Counted from the stretch's first letter, positions 17,116-25,377 are shown. The stretch: 35,014 nt of DNA from JAWXBG01 sp044375415 (GCA_044375415.1 JBILMS010000036.1:1-35014); one strand, 5' to 3'. Program-made: numbers and translations. The notes: generated from the letters alone by a model not told the origin.

Positions 17116-17475
17116 ATGAAAACACTGCGCCTATTCATTGCTTCGATAGCCCTCTTTGCAGGTCTTAATTCAATAGCCCAAAACACAATTTCTCAGGAAT
17201 TGGTGGATATAAATATTTCCTCTGAAACTACCCGTGAGGAATTGATGTATCTCCGTAACGACCTTAAGGCTGTAGGTGTGGATTTTGATTACAGCCCAAC
17301 ATTTGATGGTAATCGTCATCTAACAGGAATCGATTTTACTGTAGAAGGCGAAGGATTTGATGGCACGTATAATTTGCCTGTTTTCTCTCCGGATCAGGCA
17401 GTTCACGTGAATATCGTTCGTCAGAATGGTGCTGCACCGGTTGTGAAGATTCATCCTATTCAAAAGAAGAAATAA
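17116..17475 (+). CDS. Small secreted protein of unknown function
   Basis: A 119-residue protein with a signal peptide at residues 1-21 (MKTLRLFIASIALFAGLNS, then IAQ); cleavage is likely before QNTIS. The mature part, about 98 residues, contains TTREELMYLRNDLKAVGVDF, then FDGNRHLTGIDFTVEGEG, and a lysine-rich end (IQKKK). The pattern 'EELxxLxxxLKxxGVDF ... LTGIxFxVxGxG' resembles tails of some Bacteroidetes M56/BlaR-like peptidases, in my recollection. That suggests a small periplasmic mixed alpha/beta domain standing alone; it is a likeness, not a function. The gene has its own -7 box and a strong terminator 18 bases after the stop codon, so it is monocistronic. Confidence 0.75.
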   Translation: MKTLRLFIASIALFAGLNSIAQNTISQELVDINISSETTREELMYLRNDLKAVGVDFDYSPTFDGNRHLTGIDFTVEGEGFDGTYNLPVFSPDQAVHVNIVRQNGAAPVVKIHPIQKKK

Positions 17476-17493
17476 GATTTTATCAGTCCATAT

Positions 17494-17520
17494 AAAAACC
17501 CCGGTTCTTCCGGGGTTTTT
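17494..17520. terminator. Bidirectional terminator between convergent genes
   Basis: A perfect 11-base stem, AAAAACCCCGG (17494-17504) / CCGGGGTTTTT (17510-17520), loop TTCTT. A and T runs on both sides let it end both the small secreted gene (plus) and the dapD-GT9-GSCFA operon (minus, stop at 17540). Confidence 0.92.
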
Positions 17521-17539
17521 CTTTATATACTCTTCGTAT

Positions 17540-18481
17540 CTATATCTTTTTCTTCAAGTTAAGTAGGGTTTCAATGCCTCTTTGCGCTTTGTCTAACCTG
17601 CTCTGTTTTTCATCCTCTGTCTCCGAAATGGATCGATGTTCCTTCAATAAAATATACTTTTCCATCGAATTCATAAGCTGACGGGAGTAGGGATCAATAT
17701 GAACATTGATGAATTGCTCCCATATATACTGAACCGCCTCCGCTGAGGGATGCAACATATCCGATTTATAAAACCTATAGTCCCTGAGATCATCCATTTG
17801 AATTTCATACGATGGGAAATACGAAACATCCTTTTCGTTGCACAACTCGTGAACAGCAAGGATTAAATGACTTTTTGAAAGCTGATTACCTTCGAAGCCA
17901 TCGCGTAAATAGCGCACCGGACTCACCGAAAATATGATCTGCAGATCCGCGTTCAATTGTTTCAAGTCCTGTAAACACCGTTTCCAAGTTAATACTATCT
18001 CCGAAAAAGTTAGTAGTTCCTTAGCGAATGCTTGCTGCGGAAACTTGTGGCAATTGGCCACAACTTTTCCGGTTGAGATCAACCTATAAACCCAAGCAGA
18101 ACCGAACGTGATGATGAGTACCCGCGAATTCTTTAACTGCGCATGGGCTAACGATAACGATTGATTTATTTCCTCGAGAATGTCCTTTTCCTTGGGTTTG
18201 GAAAAAGATCCGTGGTGATCGAAACTATGAAAAAGACGATCATCGAATGTCAATTCAGTGGAGGAATAGGGGCGATTGGCAATAATTCTATCGAGCGCTG
18301 TGGCAAGTGACGATGGATTAAATAATATTCCAAAGGGATTCGTGCAACAATTAAACTGATACCTACTCATCTTCTCTCCCATCTCCTGAGCAAAACAAGA
18401 ACCCATAAAAATCACTTGATCCTCGTGAGAAATCTTTGTTGGAGAATCCTTCAGCGGCAGGATGGTTCTGAATGAGTTCAT
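17540..18481 (-). CDS. GSCFA-domain protein (SGNH-like hydrolase/acyltransferase fold)
   Basis: A 313-residue protein without a signal peptide. The start at 18481 (MNSFRTILPLKDSP) overlaps the stop of the upstream glycosyltransferase as ATGA, showing translational coupling; the longer frame to 18547 is only the out-of-frame reading of that gene. The family-naming motif GSCFA is at residues 27-31 (VIFMGSCFAQEMGEKM), with NPFGILFNP nearby. Near the C-terminus SDMLHPSAEAVQYIWEQF holds a DxxH like the last catalytic block of SGNH hydrolases, and the first block would be GSC instead of GDS. GSCFA proteins occur in Bacteroidetes and alphaproteobacteria with no firm function. Its partner here is a GT9 glycosyltransferase, so acyl or ester modification of an envelope glycan is a reasonable but unproven guess. 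Confidence 0.88.
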   Translation of the reverse strand: MNSFRTILPLKDSPTKISHEDQVIFMGSCFAQEMGEKMSRYQFNCCTNPFGILFNPSSLATALDRIIANRPYSSTELTFDDRLFHSFDHHGSFSKPKEKDILEEINQSLSLAHAQLKNSRVLIITFGSAWVYRLISTGKVVANCHKFPQQAFAKELLTFSEIVLTWKRCLQDLKQLNADLQIIFSVSPVRYLRDGFEGNQLSKSHLILAVHELCNEKDVSYFPSYEIQMDDLRDYRFYKSDMLHPSAEAVQYIWEQFINVHIDPYSRQLMNSMEKYILLKEHRSISETEDEKQSRLDKAQRGIETLLNLKKKI

Positions 18482-19473
18482 TTTAGCAATGTATTCATCA
18501 ATTGGGATGTCGAAATATGGGAACATCGAAAATGTCCTAGCGGACATTCCTTTTTACCATGAAGGCCACAGGGACGACATTCCAATTCTTCCATGGTTTG
18601 CAAAATGTATGAGTGAGTTGATTTCGGCCCAAAACCAAATTCGGGAATCGTGCTGCAATAAACAGCCGTGACCGGAGCGTCCACAGCGGATGCAAAATGA
18701 AGAGGAGCTGAATCATTCACATAGTTCATAGCTGCGTATTTCATTAATGCTGCCGACCGCAGAAATGACAGTTGTCCCGCCATGACTAGCACTTTTCCGG
18801 GATGACTATTTGCTACTTCCTCTGCATACGATTGATCGCCTTTACCTCCAAGTAAAACGATCTTGTATCCTTTAATCTCTCCTATAAACGAATTCCAAAC
18901 ATTTGCGGGCACTTGTTTCGTATACCAAACAGACGAAGGAGAAATCGTAATAAAGGCTTCTTCAGAAAATGATTGTGCCCAAGCCATATCCTCAAACGAG
19001 GGATAAAGTTTCATTTTAGTTTCGCTCGTTTCGCAAAGTCCATCAAGACATGAAAGGTTTCTGTTTATCTCATGAGGAAAATGCGAATCTCCCTTTTTTC
19101 CAATTTCGTGGATTGCTTTATGATTATATAAAAATGAAAGAGGATTTTTGTTGAAACCAGCTTTATAGGGTGCTTTGCTGAAAGCCGAAATAAGACCTGA
19201 TGAAAAAAATCGCTGAAGATTAACCACTACATCGTACTTCCTTTTTCTCACGTTCAGAATTGTATTAAGCAATTCCGGATACTTATTTTTTCTCTTTTCC
19301 CAAATGAGTATTTCATTTATAAAAGGGTGATCTGCAAACAATGATTCATTTCCGGCGCGGAGCAGAAAATCTATCTTCGCTTGTGGAAAAGCATTATGTA
19401 ATTTCTCCAGCACGGGTGTGGCAAGCACCACATCTCCGATAAAGGCAGATTGTATGATTAGAATCTTTTTCAA
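18478..19473 (-). CDS. Glycosyltransferase family 9 (heptosyltransferase-like)
   Basis: A 331-residue GT-B enzyme of the ADP-heptose:LPS heptosyltransferase type. The N-terminal domain begins MKKILIIQSAFIGDVVLATP, with the characteristic 'IGDVVLATPVLEKL'. The C-terminal nucleotide-sugar domain has ITISPSSVWYTKQVP, YKIVLLGGKGD and the acceptor/donor loop YVNDSAPLHFASAVDAPV; a cysteine pair follows (CRPCGLHGKKEC). It probably adds a sugar to lipid A core or a related envelope glycan on the inner face of the inner membrane. The donor cannot be read from sequence. It starts five bases after the dapD stop codon and its own stop overlaps the GSCFA start (ATGA), so the three genes are a tight operon. 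Confidence 0.9.
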   Translation of the reverse strand: MKKILIIQSAFIGDVVLATPVLEKLHNAFPQAKIDFLLRAGNESLFADHPFINEILIWEKRKNKYPELLNTILNVRKRKYDVVVNLQRFFSSGLISAFSKAPYKAGFNKNPLSFLYNHKAIHEIGKKGDSHFPHEINRNLSCLDGLCETSETKMKLYPSFEDMAWAQSFSEEAFITISPSSVWYTKQVPANVWNSFIGEIKGYKIVLLGGKGDQSYAEEVANSHPGKVLVMAGQLSFLRSAALMKYAAMNYVNDSAPLHFASAVDAPVTAVYCSTIPEFGFGPKSTHSYILQTMEELECRPCGLHGKKECPLGHFRCSHISTSQLMNTLLK

Positions 19474-19478
19474 TGCTT

Positions 19479-20312
19479 TTAAACCGATACGGAGTATTCG
19501 CGCAGAGCATCGTTGAGTGATGTCTTCAGATCGGTACTGGCCTTTCGTTTTCCTATGATAAGAGCACAGTTTACATTGTATTCACCCGCTGCAAATTTCT
19601 TCGGATAACTCCCCGGGATTACGACGCTTCGGGCGGGCACAATGCCCTCGTGAAAGACCGGATTATCTCCTGTCACATCTATAATCTTTGTGCTGGCTGT
19701 AAGTACTACATTGGCACCAAGAACTGCTTCACTGCATACTCGAATGCCCTCTACAACAATACTTCGTGAGCCTAAAAAACAACCATCCTCTATAATCACG
19801 GGAGCAGCTTGAACAGGTTCTAATACTCCGCCGATTCCAACTCCACCGCTTAGGTGTACGTTTTTGCCCACTTGAGCACAACTGCCAACGGTAGCCCAAG
19901 TATCGACCATAGTACCGCTGTCTACATATGCACCAATATTCACATAACTAGGCATCATAATCACTCCCTTGGCCAAAAAAGCACCATAACGTGCCACGGC
20001 ATGAGGAACCACGCGTACACCCAAAGCCGCATAATTTTCTTTGAGTTTCATTTTATCGTGAAACTCCATAGGACCGGCATGCATTACTTCCATTTTACGA
20101 ATGGGGAAATACATGATCACCGCTTTTTTGACCCATTCATTAACTTGCCAATCTCCATTTTCCAAAGGTTCGGCAACGCGCAATTGACCACTGTCCAGAA
20201 GTTCAATAATATTTTCGATATGTTCTACCGACGTTCTTTCCTGTAACAAACTTCTGTCGTTCCAGATCTTTTCGGTAAGTTCTGCAAGCTCAAGGGTATT
20301 CATTTTGCTCAT
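19479..20312 (-). CDS. dapD: 2,3,4,5-tetrahydropyridine-2,6-dicarboxylate N-succinyltransferase
   Basis: A 277-residue cytoplasmic enzyme of the succinylase lysine/diaminopimelate pathway, transferring succinyl from succinyl-CoA to tetrahydrodipicolinate. Visible DapD features are VRVVPHAVARYGAFLAKGVI, MMPSYVNIGAYVDSGTMVDT, WATVGSCAQVGKNVHLSGGV, GIGGVLEPVQAAPVIIEDGC and FLGSRSIVVEGI: a left-handed beta-helix with the expected binding residues. Length matches the family (about 274). A second ATG three codons in (MNTLELAEL) could also be the start. It is the first gene of the operon with the GT9 and GSCFA genes. A perfect -7 box with TTG lies upstream. DapD feeds diaminopimelate for peptidoglycan, fitting envelope-related neighbours. 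Confidence 0.96.
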   Translation of the reverse strand: MSKMNTLELAELTEKIWNDRSLLQERTSVEHIENIIELLDSGQLRVAEPLENGDWQVNEWVKKAVIMYFPIRKMEVMHAGPMEFHDKMKLKENYAALGVRVVPHAVARYGAFLAKGVIMMPSYVNIGAYVDSGTMVDTWATVGSCAQVGKNVHLSGGVGIGGVLEPVQAAPVIIEDGCFLGSRSIVVEGIRVCSEAVLGANVVLTASTKIIDVTGDNPVFHEGIVPARSVVIPGSYPKKFAAGEYNVNCALIIGKRKASTDLKTSLNDALREYSVSV

Positions 20313-20355
20313 ACTTCTACTTTATTTGGCTACTTAAATTTCGGCTAACACGCGA

Positions 20356-20382
20356 CAAAGCTAGTCCATGTTTATCCCGCAA
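20356..20382 (-). promoter_or_regulatory. Promoter of the dapD operon
   Basis: Minus strand TTG (20382-20380), 16 bases, then TAGCTTTG (20363-20356), a perfect -7 box 43 bases before the dapD ATG. The spacer is a little short for the Bacteroidetes consensus. Confidence 0.45.
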
Positions 20383-20479
20383 GATGCATAAGAGTTTGGG
20401 TGGAAGTACATTTTGAATTGAAAAAAGTCTCCTTTTAATAGGCCTAATGAAGCAAAACAGGTTCTTCCCGTATGTGTTA

Positions 20480-20506
20480 TTTGAATTTGCATTGCCTCTA
20501 CCTTTG
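20480..20506 (+). promoter_or_regulatory. Promoter of ruvX, apparently leaderless
   Basis: TTTG (20480-20483), 15 bases, TACCTTTG (20499-20506). The conserved RuvX ATG is at 20511, four bases past the box, about where transcription would begin. The mRNA would have almost no 5' leader. It diverges from the dapD promoter. Confidence 0.45.
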
Positions 20507-20510
20507 CACC

Positions 20511-20930
20511 ATGGGAAAAATATTGGCCATCGACTATGGTTCTGCCAGATGCGGTTTGGCTTTGACAGATGAATTAAAAATGATAGCCAGTCCATTGGAC
20601 ACGGTTCCCGCGGATCGTATCTTGGATGAACTGAAAAAGGTAATGAGCTCACATAAAATCGAACGTTTGGTGGTTGGTGTAGCTCGGCGGCTCGATGGCA
20701 GCTCCTCCTCCACTACCGAATTAATTGAGCGTTTTATTGAAAATCTTAAAAAAACTTTTCCTGAAACCCCGGTGAGCCAGGTCAATGAGATGTTTACAAG
20801 CCAAATGGCAGCTCACGCCATTTCACAATCCGGAAAGAAAAAAAGGGATCGAGAGAAAAAGGGAAATCTGGATAAAGTAAGTGCCGCCATAATTCTCCAA
20901 ACTTATTTGCAATACGGGGAAACCAATTAG
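20511..20930 (+). CDS. ruvX: RuvX/YqgF-family Holliday junction resolvase-like protein
   Basis: A 139-residue RNase H-fold protein of the YqgF family, linked to rRNA 5' processing and possibly recombination. The start at 20511 gives MGKILAIDYGSARCGLALTD, the family opening; the longer frame from 20472 runs through the promoter. Acidic site residues are D8 (AIDYG), E93 (VNEMFTS) and D121 (NLDKVSAAIIL). Two usually conserved blocks differ: the 'DER' of VDERFTS reads NEM (N92, M94), and the 'GxP' block reads VVGVARRLDG without Pro. The usual lysine/arginine-rich linker (GKKKRDREKKG) is present. It converges on bshC with 17 bases between stops. The family call is secure; full catalytic competence is less so. 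Confidence 0.9.
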   Translation: MGKILAIDYGSARCGLALTDELKMIASPLDTVPADRILDELKKVMSSHKIERLVVGVARRLDGSSSSTTELIERFIENLKKTFPETPVSQVNEMFTSQMAAHAISQSGKKKRDREKKGNLDKVSAAIILQTYLQYGETN

Positions 20931-20947
20931 CGCATAAAGCTTCGTGT

Positions 20948-22522
20948 TTATTCAGTAGTAAAGATTTTCATAGAAGGTTCCAAAGGATTAAAGTACATCA
21001 AGAGTTCTTCGATAATGTCGTCTTCAATGTCCGATTGAAACTGAAAAAAATTATCTATACGCTCCTGTAGTATTCCACCCGGTTTTAATGCATTGAACAC
21101 AAATTCAATTTGGCTTACAGATAATTCCATGCGTTGTTTTTCCGAGCGAAGTAATTTACCCGCGATGTTCTCCAAGCCCTTACTCAACTTCTGTTTTTCC
21201 GCTTGAACCGAAGCTTCCAAGGTTTTGTCGACAGCAGATAATCGAAGTGCTAAAGCATCCATTTTACCCAATAGCTCTGCTGATTCTTCTTCTACGTTTG
21301 TTGTAGCATTTTTCTCGACAAAATCTTTGATGAATTTCTCTTTATCCCCAAAAACGATAGTAGGTAACAAACCTATTTTTTCTAACTTCTTTTTTACATT
21401 TAAACCTATAATCATAGCCTGATCCCTGAGAATAAGGCTTGGATAAGGTACTTTGAACTCGTCGAACGTAGATTTGGTTTGCATCCAATAACACAGCTCT
21501 CCCGGTCCTCCGATATAGGCTACGTTGGGTAAAATAAATTCTTGAAAGAGAGGGCGAAAAAGAACATTCGGACTAAATTTTTCCGGATGTGTTTCCAATT
21601 CGATTAGCAATTCCTCTCGTGAAAAAGATAATTCGGTATTATTAATATGATACCTACCGTTTTCCAAAATAATGCGCTCTCGCATATTTGGACTTATATA
21701 GAACAAGCCTATTTCGCGAGGATTCACAGCCGGTTGATATCCCAGTTCGCGAAGCTTTTCATTTGTGGTAGTCACATTTTTAAATACCACTTGATCCACA
21801 AGTTCCCGTTTAATGAGATCACTGAAACCCTCCTTAAATTCTACTTCATTTCCATCGACGACGACGATACCGTATCGGCCAAACAAACCATTTACGAGCA
21901 ACCGTGTGGCACCCGTTAAAGTGGTTTCGCTGTATGCTTTTTCGACTAACTTCTTTATAAATGAAACATTACTGCTATTGCCGAGGCTTTGAAATAAATC
22001 GTGTATCCAACTTATCAAACCCTCTGTTTTCAATTGTCCTACCGGGCCTACCTGATTTGAAGTCCACTGATGTTTGTTGCCCCTCCAGTAGACATGATTA
22101 ATCTCCGCTATATCGTGATCCTCGGAAGCCAACCAGTAAACCGGAACAAATCTTTTTGAAGGGTCGGCTGCTGCCAAGTCCTGAGACAAGCGAATAGTGG
22201 AAACGATTTTATAAATGAAGTACAAAGGACCTGTGAGTAAACACAACTGATGACCTGTTGTAATAGTAAATGTCTCACTCTTCTTGAGTAATTCTAGGTT
22301 TTGAAGTGTCTCTTCGGAGCACTCTACACCCTGATATTGTTTTAGAAGAACGGAAGTCAAACTACTTCGTTGTCGATCCGAAAATTCACGACTTTGTGCT
22401 TTCTCGAGAACAGTTTTCAGTGAAATAAATCCATCGGAAAATTGAGCCAATTTGTCATTGTGCTGAACATAATCCGCAATGAGTGGAGGGAGGCTTTGGG
22501 GAGGAAAAGAAGATACTTTCAT
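20948..22522 (-). CDS. bshC: Bacillithiol biosynthesis cysteine-adding enzyme BshC
   Basis: A 524-residue cytoplasmic enzyme that adds cysteine to GlcN-malate, the last step of bacillithiol synthesis. Diagnostic blocks are FTITTGHQLCLLTGPLYFIY (about residues 92-111), FVPVYWLASEDHDIAEINHV, YGIVVVDGNEVEFK, ILPNVAYIGGPGELCYWMQT and a long coiled-coil near the C-terminus (MDALALRLSAVDKTLEASVQ). The TGHQ and EDHD motifs are intact and length fits the family. It indicates that the organism uses bacillithiol as a low-molecular-weight thiol; bshA and bshB are not in this window. It is monocistronic by context, convergent with ruvX, and the T9SS cargo gene upstream ends 34 bases before its start. Confidence 0.95.
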   Translation of the reverse strand: MKVSSFPPQSLPPLIADYVQHNDKLAQFSDGFISLKTVLEKAQSREFSDRQRSSLTSVLLKQYQGVECSEETLQNLELLKKSETFTITTGHQLCLLTGPLYFIYKIVSTIRLSQDLAAADPSKRFVPVYWLASEDHDIAEINHVYWRGNKHQWTSNQVGPVGQLKTEGLISWIHDLFQSLGNSSNVSFIKKLVEKAYSETTLTGATRLLVNGLFGRYGIVVVDGNEVEFKEGFSDLIKRELVDQVVFKNVTTTNEKLRELGYQPAVNPREIGLFYISPNMRERIILENGRYHINNTELSFSREELLIELETHPEKFSPNVLFRPLFQEFILPNVAYIGGPGELCYWMQTKSTFDEFKVPYPSLILRDQAMIIGLNVKKKLEKIGLLPTIVFGDKEKFIKDFVEKNATTNVEEESAELLGKMDALALRLSAVDKTLEASVQAEKQKLSKGLENIAGKLLRSEKQRMELSVSQIEFVFNALKPGGILQERIDNFFQFQSDIEDDIIEELLMYFNPLEPSMKIFTTE

Positions 22523-22556
22523 CGGAGCGAAGGTAATTCCCTTCGCGCTTACAATG

Positions 22557-23627
22557 TTATCGAACCAGATTAACTATTCCTGAGAAAGTTTTCTTTTTGG
22601 GTTGGCCATTCGCATCCGTGATCATGTAGGTAATTTCCCAAACATAAGCACCTCCTTCGGCACGTTGACTGTTGTATGAACCATCCCAGCCGCTTACAGG
22701 ATCGCACGCTTTGTAAAGACGTTCGCCCCAACGGTTGAATACTTCGAGATCATATTGTTCAACGATGGTAGAAATAGGCAAGAAAGAGTCATTGTTCCCG
22801 TCCCCATTTGGTGTGAAGGTATTAGGCACGAAAAAATGATCGGGCAAGTCGTTTAAATCCGGATTTTGACTTGAATCGTCGTTGGGTTCTTGTCCACCTT
22901 TTCCTGAATGTTGTTCTGTTGGATCGTAACCTTCGGGCAATTCTTGCATGAAAAAATCATCCACGAAATAGTAACCATACATAGGGTTCGATCCTTCTGC
23001 TACCTCAATAACTTTGGTATTATCCGGTCCAAATAGTCCGAAGGTCATGTACCGATAAGCTTCCGAAGCATTGAGTACAAAACTAACATTGACCCATTCG
23101 CGCGAATAAAAAACAGTATCAATAGTAAACTGCGGATTTGCAATTATGGGACTTTGGCCATTTTGAAGAGCCGGATTCACGGAAAAATGAATTCCGATAT
23201 CGGAAGTAGCTAAACCTGCAGTAGAAACATCCGTTTTGTAACCATTACACAATTTAAAACTGACCATGTACTCTTTACCTAATTCAAGGGGTGAGGACAA
23301 TTGAGTGCTTATGTATTCACGTGTATTCGAATGTTCGACACCACAAAGGATCATACCCATCAAAGCTTGACCTTCTGCAGGATCGACCATTGCCATGGGT
23401 GTTTCAGGCACATCCGCCTGAGAAGAACCAAAATAGTGATAGTAATCGGGGGAAGCCAAAGAGCTACCTGCATTGTTCCAACCTTGTAAAACTTGCCACT
23501 GGCCTGTAGTCGAAGGATATGCAGACGCTATTTCAAAATTAGGGTTTACGATTTGCGCATCGAGCGACAAGGCTGCTAAAAAAGCAGAACATGCCAGAAG
23601 ACTTTTTCGGATTAATTGCATTTGCAT
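22557..23627 (-). CDS. Secreted protein with type B T9SS sorting domain
   Basis: A 356-residue exported protein. The start at 23627 gives MQMQLIRKSLLACSAFLAAL then SLDAQ, a signal peptide (a second ATG at 23621 is also possible); the longer frame from 23660 adds residues before it. The mature N-terminal part (IVNPNFEIASAYPSTTGQWQ) and later NPMYGYYFVDDFFM look like a jelly-roll, carbohydrate-binding-like domain seen in many Bacteroidetes T9SS cargoes, with 'VSFKLCNGYKTDVS' in its core. A linker rich in Gly, Asp and Asn (about residues 235-260) leads to the sorting domain FFVPNTFTPNGDGNNDSF, EVFNRWGERLYK, ending FSGIVNLVR. It is expected on the cell surface or released. Ligand unknown. Confidence 0.85.
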   Translation of the reverse strand: MQMQLIRKSLLACSAFLAALSLDAQIVNPNFEIASAYPSTTGQWQVLQGWNNAGSSLASPDYYHYFGSSQADVPETPMAMVDPAEGQALMGMILCGVEHSNTREYISTQLSSPLELGKEYMVSFKLCNGYKTDVSTAGLATSDIGIHFSVNPALQNGQSPIIANPQFTIDTVFYSREWVNVSFVLNASEAYRYMTFGLFGPDNTKVIEVAEGSNPMYGYYFVDDFFMQELPEGYDPTEQHSGKGGQEPNDDSSQNPDLNDLPDHFFVPNTFTPNGDGNNDSFLPISTIVEQYDLEVFNRWGERLYKACDPVSGWDGSYNSQRAEGGAYVWEITYMITDANGQPKKKTFSGIVNLVR

Positions 23628-23765
23628 AATTGGGCTAAGATAGTAAGAAAACAAGGCCAATACAAGAGGTGCATCCTAATTTCTCAACTTAATTCAGGGC
23701 ACTTGTGAACATGACAGTGCAACAGGGCACAGGGTTGCCTGTTATTTTGTTAAATAAAAGGAAAT

Positions 23766-24683
23766 CTAAAAATACCTGCAGTATCCTATCGTTGCGGAGA
23801 TACCCCGGTAAGAAAAATTTAGATCGGAACGAGTGCTGAGTAAACCAGCCGGAATCCAAAAATCGATTCCGGCGTTTATACCATTTTTCTCATTGAAATT
23901 GTATGTCATTCCCCCGCCTAGTGTGCCACCCCATTGGGTAGTTCGAAGTTTTAATCCGTCGGGGTGCCAATTAGCGATGGAATCAATGCCGGTTAATATG
24001 GTAATAGGAGCTACGTTTCCATAATGAATAGATCTGAAAAATGGTCCGAATTGAAAATACCATCGAAGTTCATCCCTTGAAGTTCCCGTATTATACTTCA
24101 TTCTTAAGACCACATCCCGCGTTTGCAATTCGAAGTCTGAGTCAATTAGCTTTACTGGAAATGTATCGAGTTCATATCCCGGATCGATAAAAACGTTGAT
24201 GATTTGAGATAGCTTTCCTTCTTCGAAACTTTCAAATTTGTACGTCTCCCCTTCTCGCAACGATGATATATCAACGTATTTATTTTTTACCTTCGATAGG
24301 TTCCATGAAAATCCGAGAGAAGCAGAAAAATGGGAATCTAATTTCTTCTCGACATTAAGACCAAATCCGGGTCCTAATGACCAGCTTTCGCCTAAAGAAA
24401 CAACATCTTTTATATAATCAGTTCCATCTCCCACCGACGAAATATGCCCGTGAGTAAGAAGTATGTTTACGTATGGCATAACGCAAAAACCAAGTTCGAC
24501 ATGTGGTTTGCGATAAGACTCTTCAAGAGAATCTACATTCACATATTCCGGATCGCGTTCAATAGATATTCTTTCTCCATCGATGATAATAGTGTCCGAT
24601 GGGAGTTCTATTCCAAATGAAACTTTGGAAAGCAACAAGAGCAACAACATCATAGATGCGTTGCTCTTGATTTTTGGTTTCAT
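23766..24683 (-). CDS. Outer-membrane beta-barrel protein
   Basis: A 305-residue protein with a signal peptide (MKPKIKSNASMMLLLLLLSK, then VSFG) when the ATG at 24683 is used. The mature part alternates polar and hydrophobic residues in many short strands (HVELGFCVMPYVNILL, FSASLGFSWNLSKV, LRWYFQFGPFFRSIHYG, WGGTLGGGMTYNF) and ends in aromatic FSYRGISATIGYCRYF, a barrel-type terminus ending in Phe. It has no TonB plug. It is the third gene of an operon with an ECF sigma factor (25370) and a single-pass membrane protein (24757), a familiar Bacteroidetes arrangement in which the sigma pair may sense the envelope and control the barrel. Specific function not recognisable. Confidence 0.75.
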   Translation of the reverse strand: MKPKIKSNASMMLLLLLLSKVSFGIELPSDTIIIDGERISIERDPEYVNVDSLEESYRKPHVELGFCVMPYVNILLTHGHISSVGDGTDYIKDVVSLGESWSLGPGFGLNVEKKLDSHFSASLGFSWNLSKVKNKYVDISSLREGETYKFESFEEGKLSQIINVFIDPGYELDTFPVKLIDSDFELQTRDVVLRMKYNTGTSRDELRWYFQFGPFFRSIHYGNVAPITILTGIDSIANWHPDGLKLRTTQWGGTLGGGMTYNFNEKNGINAGIDFWIPAGLLSTRSDLNFSYRGISATIGYCRYF

Positions 24684-24756
24684 ACCTGAATTCCGGAACA
24701 TACCTATGAAATGGTCCGGCTAAGGTAGGGGGCATGACCCTACCGAATCCTTGTTA

Positions 24757-25377
24757 TTACTTTTTTTTACGGCTACCTTCTTTGTTGTCATAATACTGTG
24801 GCACAGTCAAAGGCTTGGTGGGTGCTTTTACCGAATTCACAGGAACTTGTGGCTGCGGATTCATTTCAGCTGATTTGTCAATTTCAGGAATCACCGTAGC
24901 AGGTAATCCAGCAAACGGGATGTCCACTTCCGGATTATCCATCTCCGGCATTATACAATCCGGAGTTCCCGTATCGGTTGCGCTCGTCAAAATTCTATCA
25001 GCCGCATTTGAACGTGGGCGATTTCGTTTTTCTGATCCACATGTTCCGGTTTGTTCATGGGACGCGCAACAAGCAGTTGTAGCGCTCTCACCGCCGGCAG
25101 TAGCATTTGCCAACGTTGGTTCCCACGAACGACTTTCAAAAGTACCGGCTTTCGTTGCTATGGAATCAGTATTCTCTTTAGAGCTGTATATTACTGCAGC
25201 ACTTGCTCCTCCAACCATTATTAGAAGATACCACATGTTAAAGCGGAAAGCTTTAAATGATGTGAAATCACTCCACCAGAGTTTGCGACGCATTCCACTA
25301 TACACCGACTGAGGAACCTCAGGGCTATAGTCGAAGAGTTGCTCTCTTACCTGGTTATAAAATCTTTCTTCACTCAT
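24757..25377 (-). CDS. Single-pass membrane protein, putative anti-sigma factor
   Basis: A 206-residue protein whose first eight coding bases overlap the end of the sigma gene (ATGAGTGA), showing translational coupling. Residues 1-46 are soluble and likely cytoplasmic (YNQVREQLFDYSPEVPQSVY, MRRKLWWSDF), where it could hold the sigma factor. Residues about 47-65 are one membrane segment (NMWYLLIMVGGASAAVIYS). The rest is predicted periplasmic and disordered, with cysteines in ACCASHEQTGTCG, a Pro-rich stretch (PEVDIPFAGLPATVIPEIDK) and a basic end (GSRKKK). There is no sequence match I can name, so the anti-sigma role rests on position and topology. The paired cysteines might act as a redox or metal sensor; this is speculation. 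Confidence 0.7.
   Translation of the reverse strand: MSEERFYNQVREQLFDYSPEVPQSVYSGMRRKLWWSDFTSFKAFRFNMWYLLIMVGGASAAVIYSSKENTDSIATKAGTFESRSWEPTLANATAGGESATTACCASHEQTGTCGSEKRNRPRSNAADRILTSATDTGTPDCIMPEMDNPEVDIPFAGLPATVIPEIDKSAEMNPQPQVPVNSVKAPTKPLTVPQYYDNKEGSRKKK

Noticed and set aside
18482..18547. N-terminal extension of the GSCFA protein.
   Set aside because: It is the out-of-frame reading of the GT9 gene end; the ATGA overlap at 18481 explains the start.
23721..23743. AACAGG / CCTGTT inverted repeat between the T9SS cargo gene and the barrel gene.
   Set aside because: Only six pairs, and the T-rich side faces away from the barrel gene it would have to terminate.
24815..25312. 165-codon open frame on the plus strand opposite the putative anti-sigma gene.
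   Set aside because: Antisense to a gene with clear coupling to the sigma factor; no signal peptide or recognised domain, and codon pattern follows the opposite strand.
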